DNA of 60,596 bases from Verrucomicrobiaceae bacterium (GTDB lineage: Bacteria > Verrucomicrobiota > Verrucomicrobiia > Verrucomicrobiales > Verrucomicrobiaceae). Under the pieces are notes generated by a model. The model worked only from the letters and a program-made list of their open reading frames with translations. It made no database searches and was not told the origin of the DNA. The DNA lies in the NCBI GenBank assembly GCA_027487315.1, contig JAIYDW010000110.1:1-60596 (forward strand), read 5' to 3'. This document shows, piece by piece, positions 18,192 through 27,662 of the stretch (the stretch's first letter is position 1; the number at the start of each line of letters is the position of its first letter). Made by a program: the position numbers and the translations under genes.

Positions 18192-18349
18192 ACCTCCACC
18201 TTTCGCTACCTATGGCAAAAACATCAAACGCCTCTCCGTCAACGATTTAACCGCTCATTTCCGATCCATAACGGAATAATCTCAGCCGAATCAGACTTGT
18301 GATTTGAGCGTCGCGTGCTAGTTTTTGCCGACGTCTCTCCCAAACAAAA

Positions 18350-20044
18350 ATGTTCGAATCATCACGCAGGGCCAAACTGCAGCGCGAGGGACTCTCGTGT
18401 GGGCGCGTTCGTCGCAAACATCAGGAAGGCGGTTGGACTGACAATCTCCGCACCCATCCCGCAGCCACTGTCGTCCTCTTCGGCCTCTTCATCGCTGCCA
18501 TCGCGGTTCTCATGGTCCTCGGCTCAAAGGTCACCGATGGCCTCACCCAGCCCGGCCTCCTCATCTACTCCTGCGCCGCCGCCCTGGTCACCGGCCTCAT
18601 CATCCACATCCGCGTCACCATGCGAGATGTCATCACGGATAACCGCTCCCTCGCCCTGGTCCTCGGCACCATCGCCGTTCACCTCTCGGTCGTTGTCGCC
18701 CTCCTCGACTTTGGATACAAACAAGGCTGGACCGGCATCCTCCTCGTCCTCTCCCTGCCTCACGCCACCGCCCCCCTCTTTCTCTCGGTCCTCCTAGGCC
18801 GCAAAGCCGGGCTTTTCGCTGCCATTTACGTCACCCTCCTGGGAGTATTGATCGCCGTCTCCGTCAGCCCCGTCACCTACCTCGCAGCCTCCACTCTCGT
18901 CGGTTTCCTCAGCGTCGCCTTCACCCGCAAAGTCCGCCGCCGCAGCCACCTCTTCAAAGCCGGCCTCTATCTCGGACTCGTCGCCGCCGGCTTCTCCCTT
19001 ATCCTCCAAATCGCCTCCAACAGCGACACCGAAATCACCTTCTCCACCCTCCTTGGCCTCCCCTTCTTCTCCGGTTTCCTCACAGGCATCATCGTCAGCG
19101 GCCTCCTCCCCGTCCTCGAAACCCTCTCCGGCGTCACCACCGACATCTCCTGGCTCGAACTCTCCGACCTCAACCACCCCCTCATGCGCCGCCTCAGCAT
19201 CGAGGCCCCCGGCACCTACCACCACAGCCTCATGGTCGCCAGCCTCTCCGAAGCCGCCGCCGAAACCATCGGCGCCGGTGCCACCATGTGCCGCGTCTGC
19301 TCTTACTTCCACGACATCGGCAAACTCTCCAAACCCGAATACTTCATCGAAAACATGCCCCCCGGGGAAAACCCCCACGACGATCTCACCGCCCGCATGA
19401 GCGCCCTCGTCCTCATCGCCCACGTCAAAGACGGCGTCGACCTCGGCATCAAACACAACCTCAATTGCCAAATCCTCGATGTCATCGAGCAACACCACGG
19501 CACCACCCTCGCCTACTACTTCTACAAACGCGCCCTCGATCAGCGCGCTGAAATGCTCAAACAAGCCGGCGAAACCAAAGCCAACGAAGACGACATCCCC
19601 CAAGTCTCCGAAGACGTCTTCCGCTACCCCGGCCCCCGCCCCCAATTCAAAGAAGCCGCCATCATCTCCCTCGCCGATGCCGTCGAAAGCGCCTCCCGCA
19701 GCCTCGACAAACCCAACGCCTCTCGCATCGAATCCCTCATCAACTCCATCGTCCAACACCGCGTCTCCGACGGCCAACTCGACGAGTGTGACCTCACCAT
19801 CGCCGAACTCGCTCGTGTCAAAGCCAGCTTCGCCAAAAGCCTCCTCAGCATGATGCACGGCCGGATCAAATACGGCCACCCCGGCACCGACGCCGCCACC
19901 GACCTCCCCCCAGGCGGCCGCTCCCCGCAAAATCCGCCCGACGCCATCATCGAAGCCTCCTTTCCCATCCACAGCGAAGGCAATCGCCGTCGCCCCACTC
20001 AAGGCGCTCAACCACCCACCGGCAAATCCGCCTCCGCCGCCTGA
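18350..20044 (+). CDS. 7TM-HD family phosphohydrolase (PgpH-like)
   Basis: This 564-residue protein has an N-terminal block of about seven to eight membrane helices (from THPAATVVLFGLFIAAIAVL to LLGLPFFSGFLTGIIVSGLLPVLETL). A cytoplasmic HD domain follows, with APGTYHHSLMVASLSEAA and the metal-binding CSYFHDIGKL (HD near residue 320), then the PEYFIENMPPGENPHD segment and a later EQHHGTT. This is the layout of PgpH, the c-di-AMP phosphodiesterase, but without the long extracellular 7TMR-HDED domain. It lies just before ybeY, a common bacterial pairing. Control of a cyclic dinucleotide is the likely role. Confidence 0.85.
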   Translation: MFESSRRAKLQREGLSCGRVRRKHQEGGWTDNLRTHPAATVVLFGLFIAAIAVLMVLGSKVTDGLTQPGLLIYSCAAALVTGLIIHIRVTMRDVITDNRSLALVLGTIAVHLSVVVALLDFGYKQGWTGILLVLSLPHATAPLFLSVLLGRKAGLFAAIYVTLLGVLIAVSVSPVTYLAASTLVGFLSVAFTRKVRRRSHLFKAGLYLGLVAAGFSLILQIASNSDTEITFSTLLGLPFFSGFLTGIIVSGLLPVLETLSGVTTDISWLELSDLNHPLMRRLSIEAPGTYHHSLMVASLSEAAAETIGAGATMCRVCSYFHDIGKLSKPEYFIENMPPGENPHDDLTARMSALVLIAHVKDGVDLGIKHNLNCQILDVIEQHHGTTLAYYFYKRALDQRAEMLKQAGETKANEDDIPQVSEDVFRYPGPRPQFKEAAIISLADAVESASRSLDKPNASRIESLINSIVQHRVSDGQLDECDLTIAELARVKASFAKSLLSMMHGRIKYGHPGTDAATDLPPGGRSPQNPPDAIIEASFPIHSEGNRRRPTQGAQPPTGKSASAA

Positions 20045-20070
20045 CTCGGGTCATCAAACCCACCCCCGTC

Positions 20071-20544
20071 ATGCTCTCCCCGGCATCCCCCGCAGCCCCA
20101 GTCATCGAGATCCACATCACCCCTGACGCAGAAAAGCTCTCCCCGCCCTGCCTCACTCGTCTCGAACAAATCGGCGTCCACGCCCTCCCCGCCTGCCTCG
20201 CCGCCGCTCGCCCCACCGAAAACGTCCTCGCTGATCTCTCCGAAATCGAAGTCACCCTCATGACCGACCCCGAGATCGCCACCATCCACGGCGAATTCCT
20301 CGATGACCCCACCCCCACCGACGTCATCACCTTCCACCACGGCGAAATCCTCATCTCCCTCGACACCGCCACCCGCCAATCCCTCTCCCACGGCCTCAGC
20401 GTCCCCGACGAAACCGCCCTCTACCTCATCCACGGCCTCCTCCACCTCGCCGGCTGGGACGACCACGACCCCGACTCCGCCGCCGCCATGGCCACCCTCC
20501 AGCAATCCATCCTCCAACAAACGCTGACAGCACTCACCGTTTGA
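20071..20544 (+). CDS. ybeY: Endoribonuclease YbeY
   Basis: The 157-residue protein has the UPF0054/YbeY core: VTLMTDPEIATIHGEFL, then TPTDVITF, then the zinc site HGLLHLAGWDDH (His121, His125, His132). YbeY is a metal-dependent endonuclease for 16S rRNA maturation and ribosome quality control. The usual motif is HGxLHLxGYDH, so this protein has one extra Asp before the third His. It follows the PgpH-like gene by 26 bp, the order seen in many phyla, although the customary phoH gene is absent here. Confidence 0.92.
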   Translation: MLSPASPAAPVIEIHITPDAEKLSPPCLTRLEQIGVHALPACLAAARPTENVLADLSEIEVTLMTDPEIATIHGEFLDDPTPTDVITFHHGEILISLDTATRQSLSHGLSVPDETALYLIHGLLHLAGWDDHDPDSAAAMATLQQSILQQTLTALTV

Positions 20545-20651
20545 GGCCAGTTTAATCCTGCCCTAGTCCGCAGGACGGCACTTGCACCCCCCAAAACCCA
20601 CTGATACACTCGAAACAATCTGGACGGCGTTACCTTTCAGAGATCTTTCGA

Positions 20652-21893
20652 ATGAAAAACACCCCGGACCTCATGCTCATCCCTGGCCAAACCGGCCCGG
20701 AGTCCTGGCGCGCCCGCGGCTCAGACCCCGCCATTCAAGAGTCCAATCTCAAAGGCACCCCCACTTGGGTCGCCCTCCCCACCGCCCACACCCTCAGCAT
20801 CCCCGTCCGCGTTCTCGCCTCAGATCCCACCCAGCGCAACGCCACCGTCCAGCTCGAACTCGAAGCCGCCGGCCTCTCCCCCGACGACCTCTCCGCCCAC
20901 CGACTTCAGATCTCTCCCCTCGACACCACCGGCCGCGATCCCGCCGCCGCCGTCTTCCTCACCGACGGCTCCCAACCCAACGAAGCCGACCTCTCCCGCA
21001 CCCTCGATTCCTCCTTCGCCCCCGCCGCCTGCTTCCACCCTATCCTCCCAGGCACCCTTTCCCTCTGGCAGGAAGCACAGCATTGGATCATCGGCATCCC
21101 CCACGAAAACGGCCAACTCCTCCACGCTCAAGCCCTCTGCTCCCGTGACCTGGATGCCGACGCCGCCTCCGAAATCGGCTGCATCCTCGCCTCCCTCGAA
21201 CTCAGCGACGTCCTGCCTCGCCTGGACCGAATCGAGATCGAACAATCCGACATCACCCTTCCCGTTTCCCCCGAGTTCGCTGAACAAGTCGGACTCCCCA
21301 TCAAACTCACCACACCCCGCGCTCCACGCCTCCCCCAGAGCACCTACCACCTCCTCCCCGACGCCATCGTCCAGGGCCGCGAAGACCGCAGTCGCCAGCG
21401 CATGCTCTTCATGACCGTCAGCGCCGTCGTCCTGGTCCTCGTCGCCGCCCTCAGCGCCTTCGGTGCCCGCCTCTACATGCGTGAACAAGTCGTCCTCGCC
21501 GAACGCGCCCTCCTCGACGAACAAGCCCCCGAGGTCCAGGCTATCCGCGACGCCCAACAGCAGTTCACCACCCTCGACCCCACCCTCAACCGGGACCAAT
21601 TCGTCGTCGAGATGTTCTACCAGCTCGTCAACCTCCTCCCGCCCGAAGGCATCCGCATCACCCGCTTCGAAGTCCGCTCCGACAGTCTCATCATCGACGG
21701 CGAAGCCTCCTCTCCCCAGCACGCCATCGACTTCCGCGGCCAACTCACCGGCTCCGACTACTTCAAGGAATGGGGCTTCGATCAAGGCTTCTCTCAAAAC
21801 CCCAGCATGCAGGACGGTCGCGCCACCTTCCGCGCCGAAGGTCGCCTCAACGCCCCCACCGACGAGAATAGCGAACTCGTCTCCGCCCAATAA
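20652..21893 (+). CDS. Pilus/T2SS inner-membrane platform protein (PilM-PilN or GspL-like)
   Basis: This 413-residue protein has a cytoplasmic N-terminal region of about 255 residues, one membrane helix (MLFMTVSAVVLVLVAALSAFGARLY), a coiled segment and a periplasmic domain. That domain has the PilN-like pattern FYQLVNLLPPEGIRITRFEVRSDSLIIDGEA. The order equals PilM fused to PilN, or GspL. It heads a tight run (9 and 2 bp gaps) with PilO-like, PilP-like and secretin genes. The position matches the Akkermansia Amuc_1101/1100/1099/1098 pilus cluster. The N-terminal part is too divergent for me to confirm an actin-like fold. Confidence 0.7.
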   Translation: MKNTPDLMLIPGQTGPESWRARGSDPAIQESNLKGTPTWVALPTAHTLSIPVRVLASDPTQRNATVQLELEAAGLSPDDLSAHRLQISPLDTTGRDPAAAVFLTDGSQPNEADLSRTLDSSFAPAACFHPILPGTLSLWQEAQHWIIGIPHENGQLLHAQALCSRDLDADAASEIGCILASLELSDVLPRLDRIEIEQSDITLPVSPEFAEQVGLPIKLTTPRAPRLPQSTYHLLPDAIVQGREDRSRQRMLFMTVSAVVLVLVAALSAFGARLYMREQVVLAERALLDEQAPEVQAIRDAQQQFTTLDPTLNRDQFVVEMFYQLVNLLPPEGIRITRFEVRSDSLIIDGEASSPQHAIDFRGQLTGSDYFKEWGFDQGFSQNPSMQDGRATFRAEGRLNAPTDENSELVSAQ

Positions 21894-21902
21894 CCCACTG
21901 CC

Positions 21903-22427
21903 ATGACCTCCCGCGAACGCACCCTGGCACTCGGTTTTGTTTCCATCCTCGTCGCAGGTGGGGCCCTCCTCGCCGTCCTCAAACTCAAAGCCTGGAAACA
22001 AAGTGTCGACGACGCCGAATACGAACTCAGCCTCCTCCGCACCGAGACCGAGGAACTCATGAGCCAAAAGGACCTCTGGATCAAACGCGCCGACTGGATC
22101 AGCGGCAAACAACCGGCCTTCACCACCCGGCGCGACGCCGATACCGAACTCAACAAAATCATCCAGGACAGCATGACCACCCGCAATGTCGAGGTCATCC
22201 AAAACCAGCCCTCCGACCCCACCGAACTCCCTGGCCTCTTCGCCGCCACCACCATGGTCCAGGGCCGCGCCGACTTCACCAGCACCATGGGTTGGATCTA
22301 CGACCTCCAACAGCCCGGCTCCTTCATCAGCATCCCCAGCATCGCCATCACCCCCAACGACGAAGACACCGCCAAAGTGAACGTCTCCCTCGTCCTGCAA
22401 AAATGGTATCGCAAGACCGACTCCTAG
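21903..22427 (+). CDS. PilO/GspM-like inner-membrane pilus assembly protein
   Basis: This 174-residue bitopic protein has a short cytoplasmic start, a membrane helix (ALGFVSILVAGGALLAVLKL), a coiled coil (DDAEYELSLLRTETEELMSQKDLW) and a ferredoxin-like periplasmic domain ending in paired beta-strands (VNVSLVLQKWYRK). This is the PilO/GspM plan, which pairs with PilN/GspL. Sequence identity is low, so the call rests on topology, length and gene order. Confidence 0.65.
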   Translation: MTSRERTLALGFVSILVAGGALLAVLKLKAWKQSVDDAEYELSLLRTETEELMSQKDLWIKRADWISGKQPAFTTRRDADTELNKIIQDSMTTRNVEVIQNQPSDPTELPGLFAATTMVQGRADFTSTMGWIYDLQQPGSFISIPSIAITPNDEDTAKVNVSLVLQKWYRKTDS

Positions 22428-22429
22428 CC

Positions 22430-23359
22430 ATGCCCCTCCGTCTCCTCACCACCAGCCTGCTTCTCTCCGCCCTCCTCGGCGCGTGCAGCATCGCCACGGC
22501 CCAGGACGAGACACCCCCACTTCTCGAAATCCCCACCGCAGAAACCCCTCCACCCTCCCCGGAGATCCCCACCGAAACCCCTCCCGAGACTCCTCCAGAG
22601 TCCCCAACCGAAACCCCTCCCACCGAAGAAGCCGAAGCCGTCCCCCAAGCCTACCCCGAGGACCGCTACCTCACCATGTGGGACAAAAACCCCTTCCTCC
22701 TCAAAACCGCAGTCATCGAACAAAAAGCCGAATCCTTCGCCAAAGACTGGGCCCTCGCCGGCATCAGCGCCAGCAGCGGCATCTACTCCGTCCGCATCTT
22801 CAACAAACAAACCGGCAAGTTCGAACGCCTCAAACAAGGCAGCGTCAGCGCCGGCGAATTCCAACTCGTCAGCGTCACCTACGACAAAGATCGCAGCAAA
22901 TCCTCCGTCAAAGTTTCCCGAGGCTCCGAAACCGCCGAACTCAAATACGACGACAGTCTCATGTCCCGTCCCGTCACCGTCCAAAACACCAACGCCGCCG
23001 CCGGAGCAGCACCCGGCCAAAATCCCGCTCAACCCAACAACCCCAATCTCCCCCCTGGCTTACCCCCAGGCCTCCCCAACGGTGCCCAACCCAACATGCA
23101 GCGCGGCCCCAACGGCCAACCCATCATCAACGGCGCCGGTGCCCAGGGCCGCCCCGGCACCACCGCCCCCCGCGGACAAATCACCGCCAACCCCGGCGCC
23201 ATCAACCCCGCCACCGGCGCCCCCATCGTCAATCCTGCCGCCAACGCCCTCCCTGTCCCGGGCCCCAGCTATGGCGTCCCCGGAGCCGCCACCAGCGCCC
23301 CGCCCCCCGTCAGCCGCCGCCGCCAACTCATCCCCGCCCCCATCCAGCAAAGCCAGTAG
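22430..23359 (+). CDS. Proline-rich lipoprotein, PilP/GspC-like candidate
   Basis: The start at 22430 lies two bases after the previous stop and gives a lipobox (LLLSALLGACS). The 309-residue product then has a Pro/Glu/Thr-rich linker (EIPTETPPETPPESPTETPP), a central domain of about 110 residues (DRYLTMWDKNPFLLK ... VKVSRGSETAELKYDD) and a long Pro/Gly/Asn-rich tail. Between a PilO-like gene and a secretin, the expected gene is pilP or gspC, whose product links the inner platform to the secretin. The central domain has the short beta-rich look of the HR domain, but I cannot prove homology. Confidence 0.6.
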   Translation: MPLRLLTTSLLLSALLGACSIATAQDETPPLLEIPTAETPPPSPEIPTETPPETPPESPTETPPTEEAEAVPQAYPEDRYLTMWDKNPFLLKTAVIEQKAESFAKDWALAGISASSGIYSVRIFNKQTGKFERLKQGSVSAGEFQLVSVTYDKDRSKSSVKVSRGSETAELKYDDSLMSRPVTVQNTNAAAGAAPGQNPAQPNNPNLPPGLPPGLPNGAQPNMQRGPNGQPIINGAGAQGRPGTTAPRGQITANPGAINPATGAPIVNPAANALPVPGPSYGVPGAATSAPPPVSRRRQLIPAPIQQSQ

Positions 23360-23383
23360 CCCTCCCGCCGCCCTTCTCTCCTC

Positions 23384-25942
23384 ATGATTTCGCCTCGTCA
23401 TCTCCCCTCGCTTGCGGCCTGCCTTCTGGTCTCGCTCCTCTCGCGCCCGCTGCCCGCCCAAATCCCGGCTCAAATCCCCGGCCAAAACCCCAACGTCGCC
23501 CCTCCCATCCTGCCTCCTCCAGCCCCCCCCGCAGGCACCCCGCAAATCTCCCCCACCGTTCAACCCCAAAGCGGAGTCCCCAATCTCAATCCGGCGACCG
23601 AGTCCATCATCATCCAGTATCCGAACACCCCCCTCACCCAAATCCTCCTCGACTACGAAGAGTGGACCGGCCTCAAAATCATCCGTGACGCCAACATCGA
23701 AGCCGTCACCGTCACCATCGAAACCACCGGCGAACTCCCCAAAGAACAAGCCATCCGCTACCTCGAAGCCAGCCTCCTCCTCAACGGCTACGCCTTCGTC
23801 CCCGCCGGCCCCGGCCTCGTCAAAATCCTCGCCGCTGACGCCAAACGCCCTTCCACCGAAGGCACCGACCTCTACACCGAAGAAGCCCAACTCCCCGGCA
23901 ACGAACAAGTCGTCACCTTCATCGCCACCCTCAAGCACCTCAGCTCCGAGGACGCCCTCAAAGCCATCGACCAAATCGTCCCCCGCCACAGCTACGGCCT
24001 CGTTCAAGCCGTCGAAAACATGCGCGCCCTCGTCATCATCGAGAACACCATCACCATCCGCGCCATCCTCTCCGTCCTCAAAAAACTCGACGTCCCCGCT
24101 CAGCCCGAGATCCAAAAATCCTTCCAACTCACCCGCGCTGACGCCGAGGAAGTCTCCGGCGCCCTCAGCGAAATCCTCGAACAGGAAGAATCCGGCAACT
24201 CCAGCGGCGGCACCAACAGCAATGTCCGCTCCCCCCAGCCAAATCCCGCCAACACCCCCGCCACCCCTCAACCCGGCGGCGCTCCCGCAGCCGGCATCTC
24301 CGTTTCCTCCGGCAGCTCTTCCAGCACCAACTCAAAGCCCCCTAAAATCGTCGCCATCCCGCGCACCAACCGCATCATGGTCATCGGCACCGCCGAAGCC
24401 ATCGAGTATGTCGGCAAACTCATCGAAGAACTCGACGCCCCCGCCGAACTCAGAAACTTCGTCACCCGTCGCCTCAACTACCTGCGAGTCGACGCCGCCA
24501 TGTCCATCATTGGCGACGCCATCACCCGCGGCAACGGTGAGCAATCCTCCGGCGGCAATGCCGGCGGCGTCACTGGCAACGCCTCCACCAGCCCCGGCGC
24601 TGGCGGAACCACCTCTAGCGGCCGCTTCGGTGGCACAGGCGGTCTAGGCGGTGGCCTCGGTGGCGGCCTGGGCGGCGGTCTCAATGGTGGCACCAATGGC
24701 TTCGGCGGCGGTCTCAATGGCGGTATGGGCGGTGGCTTAGGCGGCGGCCTTGGCGGGGGTCTCGGCGGCGGTGGTGGAGTCGGCGGCGGCCAACCCCTCG
24801 TCCAAAACACCACTCCCACCTCCATGATCGTCGGCAAAACCCTCCTCATCGCCGACCCCCTCAACAACAGCCTCTTCCTCTCCGGCGCCCCCGAACACCT
24901 CCGCATCCTCGATGAAATCCTCAGCGAACTCGACGTCCGCCCGCGCCAGATCGTCATCAACGTCGTCATCGGCGAAATGAACCTCACCGACAACTTCGAG
25001 TTCGGCATCGACTACCTCCTCCGCCCCACCCGCTTCAAAGTCGACAAATTCAGCGGTACCGGCGCCGGCCTCCTGCGCAACACCGCCGCCGGCCTCCTCG
25101 ACCCCAACGAAATCGAAGCCATCGAAGACTTCGGCACCCCGGTCGGCGGCCTCACCGCCTACGGCAGCATCGACGACGGCGTCGACGTCATCGTCAAAGC
25201 CCTCGCTGGCAACCGCAACTTCGAGGTCGTCTCCCGCCCCACCCTGCTGACCATGAACAACCAACCCGCTGACATCACCAGCGGTACCTCCATCCCCGTC
25301 CCCACCACTTCGACCAACTCCGTCAACCCCGGTGGCGATGGCCAATTCGGCGTCACCTCCCAGATCCAGTTCCAGCCCATCGTCCTCGGCCTCAGCGTCA
25401 CCCCGCTCATCAACAGCGACAGCGAGATCACCCTCCAAATCGTCCAGCAAAACAACGAGCAAAGCGGCAGCACCACCATCAACGGCAACCCCTTCCCCAA
25501 CATCAGCCAGCAGACCCTCAACACCACCGTCATGGTCAAAGAAGGCTCTACCGTCCTCCTCGGCGGCCTCATCCGGGAAAACACCGAAAAAGAACGCCAG
25601 GGCCTCCCCTTCCTCAAAGACATCCCCCTCATCAAGCACCTCGTCAGCAACGTCAAAGACAACAAAACCCGCCGCGAACTCCTCGTCTTCATCCAACCCC
25701 GCATCGTCGTAGGCGATGGCGACCTCCCCGCCAACTACGAAGACGCCACCAGTCAAACCCCCTTCGGCGACCGCATGCGCACCTTCATGAAACAAGAGCA
25801 AAGCCCCCCTGCCGAAGGCGTCAAACGCTCCAAAATCGGCGAACTCTTCTACCGCCTCCTCCACCCCAACGAATCCAAAAACGCCGCCCGGGACCCCGCA
25901 GCCATCGCCACCCCCATCTCCCCCAACCCCATCATCGAGTAG
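23384..25942 (+). CDS. Secretin (PilQ/GspD-like outer-membrane channel)
   Basis: The 852-residue protein has a signal peptide (SLAACLLVSLLSRPLPAQ), a Pro-rich lead, N0/N1-N3 domains (VTFIATLKHLSSEDALKAIDQIVPR; IPRTNRIMVIGTAEAIEYVGKLIEELD) and a C-terminal secretin domain. The hallmark VKEGSTVLLGGLIRENTEKERQGLPFLKDIPLIKHLV region is present. An unusual glycine-rich loop (about residues 405-470, GGGLGGGL repeats with Asn/Met) interrupts the N3 region. It forms the outer-membrane gate for pilus or substrate exit and closes the operon that starts at 20652. Gene order matches Akkermansia Amuc_1098. Confidence 0.9.
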   Translation: MISPRHLPSLAACLLVSLLSRPLPAQIPAQIPGQNPNVAPPILPPPAPPAGTPQISPTVQPQSGVPNLNPATESIIIQYPNTPLTQILLDYEEWTGLKIIRDANIEAVTVTIETTGELPKEQAIRYLEASLLLNGYAFVPAGPGLVKILAADAKRPSTEGTDLYTEEAQLPGNEQVVTFIATLKHLSSEDALKAIDQIVPRHSYGLVQAVENMRALVIIENTITIRAILSVLKKLDVPAQPEIQKSFQLTRADAEEVSGALSEILEQEESGNSSGGTNSNVRSPQPNPANTPATPQPGGAPAAGISVSSGSSSSTNSKPPKIVAIPRTNRIMVIGTAEAIEYVGKLIEELDAPAELRNFVTRRLNYLRVDAAMSIIGDAITRGNGEQSSGGNAGGVTGNASTSPGAGGTTSSGRFGGTGGLGGGLGGGLGGGLNGGTNGFGGGLNGGMGGGLGGGLGGGLGGGGGVGGGQPLVQNTTPTSMIVGKTLLIADPLNNSLFLSGAPEHLRILDEILSELDVRPRQIVINVVIGEMNLTDNFEFGIDYLLRPTRFKVDKFSGTGAGLLRNTAAGLLDPNEIEAIEDFGTPVGGLTAYGSIDDGVDVIVKALAGNRNFEVVSRPTLLTMNNQPADITSGTSIPVPTTSTNSVNPGGDGQFGVTSQIQFQPIVLGLSVTPLINSDSEITLQIVQQNNEQSGSTTINGNPFPNISQQTLNTTVMVKEGSTVLLGGLIRENTEKERQGLPFLKDIPLIKHLVSNVKDNKTRRELLVFIQPRIVVGDGDLPANYEDATSQTPFGDRMRTFMKQEQSPPAEGVKRSKIGELFYRLLHPNESKNAARDPAAIATPISPNPIIE

Positions 25943-26078
25943 CGAAGCACCCCCCGTGGTGCAAGCCGCCAGCTCGCCCCCTCCAAACAGCACCCCCCGT
26001 GGTGCAAGCTGCTAGCTTGCACTCTTCAGAGAACTAGCCCCCCCTCTGCGGCCATCCAATCTCTGCGGTGTAATTCCC
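25943..26078. repeat. Direct repeats and dispersed repeat between convergent genes
   Basis: The word GCACCCCCCGTGGTGCAAGC occurs twice (25948 and 25992 areas), each with an internal GCACC/GGTGC palindrome, and is followed by GCTAGCTTGCA. At 26043-26070 is the 28-bp sequence also seen at 1191-1218. There is no gene. Confidence 0.6.
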
Positions 26079-26840
26079 TCAAATCCCCGCATCCCGCAAC
26101 GCCGGAAACGCCCCCCGCCACCCGCGCACCACCTCCGCATCGCAGTCCACGCTCAGCACCCCCTCACGGTCAGCCGCATCCGCCACCACCACCCCCTGCG
26201 GATCCACCACCACCGACCGCCCCGGATACGTGAAATGCGGATCCTTCCCGCATCGATTCACCCCCACCACCCACGCCTGATTCTCGATCGCCCGCGCCCT
26301 CAGCAGCGTCACCCAGTGCTCCACCCGCGCCACCGGCCAACTCGCGATGCACACCAGCATCTCCGCCCCCAGCGCCACCGCCTCCCGCGCCACCTCCGGG
26401 AACCGTAAATCATAGCAAACCAAAGGCCCCACCCGCAGCCCACCCCAATCAAACACCCTCGCCTGCCGCCCCGCCGCATGCACCGAAAGCTCGTTGCCCA
26501 GCGAAAACGGCTGCCGCTTCGCATACCGCACCAGCAACTCCCCTCCAGGCCCATACGCCACCGCCTCATTGAACACCCCACCGTCACTCCGACTCACTAC
26601 CCCACCCAAAACCGCACACCCCAGCCGCCCAGCCCACCCCGCCAGCATCGCCTCATGCTCACCCCCACTCGCCTGCACCGTCACCTCCATCTTCAAACTG
26701 AACCCCGTTAAAAACATCTCCGGTAGCACCACCAAATCCCCCTCCTCACACCGCAGCCCCGCCAGCATCCCCTCCACCTTCACCCGGTTCGCCTCCGGAT
26801 CTTCCCAAACACAATCAAGCTGCACCGCATGAATCTTCAT
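26079..26840 (-). CDS. Nitrilase-superfamily amidase (omega-amidase/YafV-like)
   Basis: The start at 26840 gives 253 residues and the usual MKIHAVQLD opening; the frame runs open further upstream but overlaps the next gene's promoter. The catalytic triad is in place: Glu41 (VVLPEMFLTGF), Lys108 (YAKRQPF) and Cys142 (VCYDLRFPE). The CYDLRFPE and MFLTGFS motifs resemble the YafV/omega-amidase branch (2-oxoglutaramate or 2-oxosuccinamate hydrolysis) more than aliphatic nitrilases. It is cytoplasmic, with no signal peptide. The branch assignment is less certain than the superfamily. Confidence 0.88.
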   Translation of the reverse strand: MKIHAVQLDCVWEDPEANRVKVEGMLAGLRCEEGDLVVLPEMFLTGFSLKMEVTVQASGGEHEAMLAGWAGRLGCAVLGGVVSRSDGGVFNEAVAYGPGGELLVRYAKRQPFSLGNELSVHAAGRQARVFDWGGLRVGPLVCYDLRFPEVAREAVALGAEMLVCIASWPVARVEHWVTLLRARAIENQAWVVGVNRCGKDPHFTYPGRSVVVDPQGVVVADAADREGVLSVDCDAEVVRGWRGAFPALRDAGI

Positions 26841-26939
26841 CCCCCACCATCGCCATCCCCTTCCCTCGCGCAACCCCCGAACATTACCTGAATGTTTCAG
26901 CCCCCTTCTCCGTTCCTCTCTTCCGTCAAAACCAACACC

Positions 26940-27635
26940 ATGAAATCCTACCTCTTCGCCACCCTCCTCCTCACCACCACCGCCACCTTCGCCCAAGACG
27001 GCTGGACCAGCCTCTTCGACGGCACCTCCCTTGAAGGCTGGACCCAGCGCAACGGCACCGCCACCTACAAAGTCGTCGACGGCACCATCCTCGGCACCAC
27101 CACCGAAGGCAGCCCCAACTCCTTCCTCGCCTCGAACAAAGAATACGGCGACTTCGAACTCGAATTCGAAGTCAAAGTCGACGACGCCCTCAACTCCGGT
27201 GTCCAACTCCGCTCCACCGACAAACCCGTCACCGTCGAAGGCACCCCGGAAGCCAAAGGCAAAGCCAAGGGCAAAAAAGCCGCTGGCGACCGCGTCAACG
27301 GCCCCCAGTGCGAAATCGAAGCCTCCCCTGGCCAGGCCGGCTACATCTACGGCGAAGCCACCGGCCTCGGCTGGCTCTCCCAGGAACCCAACTCCAAAGA
27401 CCCCGCCAAAAGTCAGCACTCCCACATGAAAAATGGCGAGTGGAACAGCTACCGCATCATCGCCAAAGGCCCCCGCATCCAAACCTTCATCAACGGCCAA
27501 CCCGTCGCCGACCTCACTCACGAAGCCATCTATAAGAGCCACCCGAAAGGCTTCATCGCCCTCCAAGTCCACGGCATCAAAGCCGGCACCGGCCCCTTCT
27601 CTGTCGCCTGGCGCAACATCCGCATCAAAGAGTAG
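26940..27635 (+). CDS. DUF1080 (3-keto-disaccharide hydrolase) secreted protein
   Basis: The ATG at 26940 starts a signal peptide (MKSYLFATLLLTTTATFA/Q) followed directly by the family's opening DGWTSLFDGTSLEGW. The 231 residues form one DUF1080 concanavalin-like jelly roll, with DFELEFEVKVDDALNSGVQLRS, GPQCEIEASPGQAGYIYGE, NGEWNSYRIIAKGPRIQTFING and the C-terminal KGFIALQVHG...AWRNIRIKE. The family hydrolyses 3-keto glycosides and is greatly expanded in Verrucomicrobiota and Planctomycetota. A Lys-rich insert (KGKAKGKKAAGD) interrupts the middle. It ends about 100 bp before a strong terminator. Confidence 0.9.
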   Translation: MKSYLFATLLLTTTATFAQDGWTSLFDGTSLEGWTQRNGTATYKVVDGTILGTTTEGSPNSFLASNKEYGDFELEFEVKVDDALNSGVQLRSTDKPVTVEGTPEAKGKAKGKKAAGDRVNGPQCEIEASPGQAGYIYGEATGLGWLSQEPNSKDPAKSQHSHMKNGEWNSYRIIAKGPRIQTFINGQPVADLTHEAIYKSHPKGFIALQVHGIKAGTGPFSVAWRNIRIKE

Positions 27636-27662
27636 ACCGGTTCTCAAAACGCACCCTGTAGG

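Noticed and set aside
20820-22400. 526-codon minus-strand frame opposite the pilus genes
   Set aside because: Same antisense effect; no start region, domain or codon preference.
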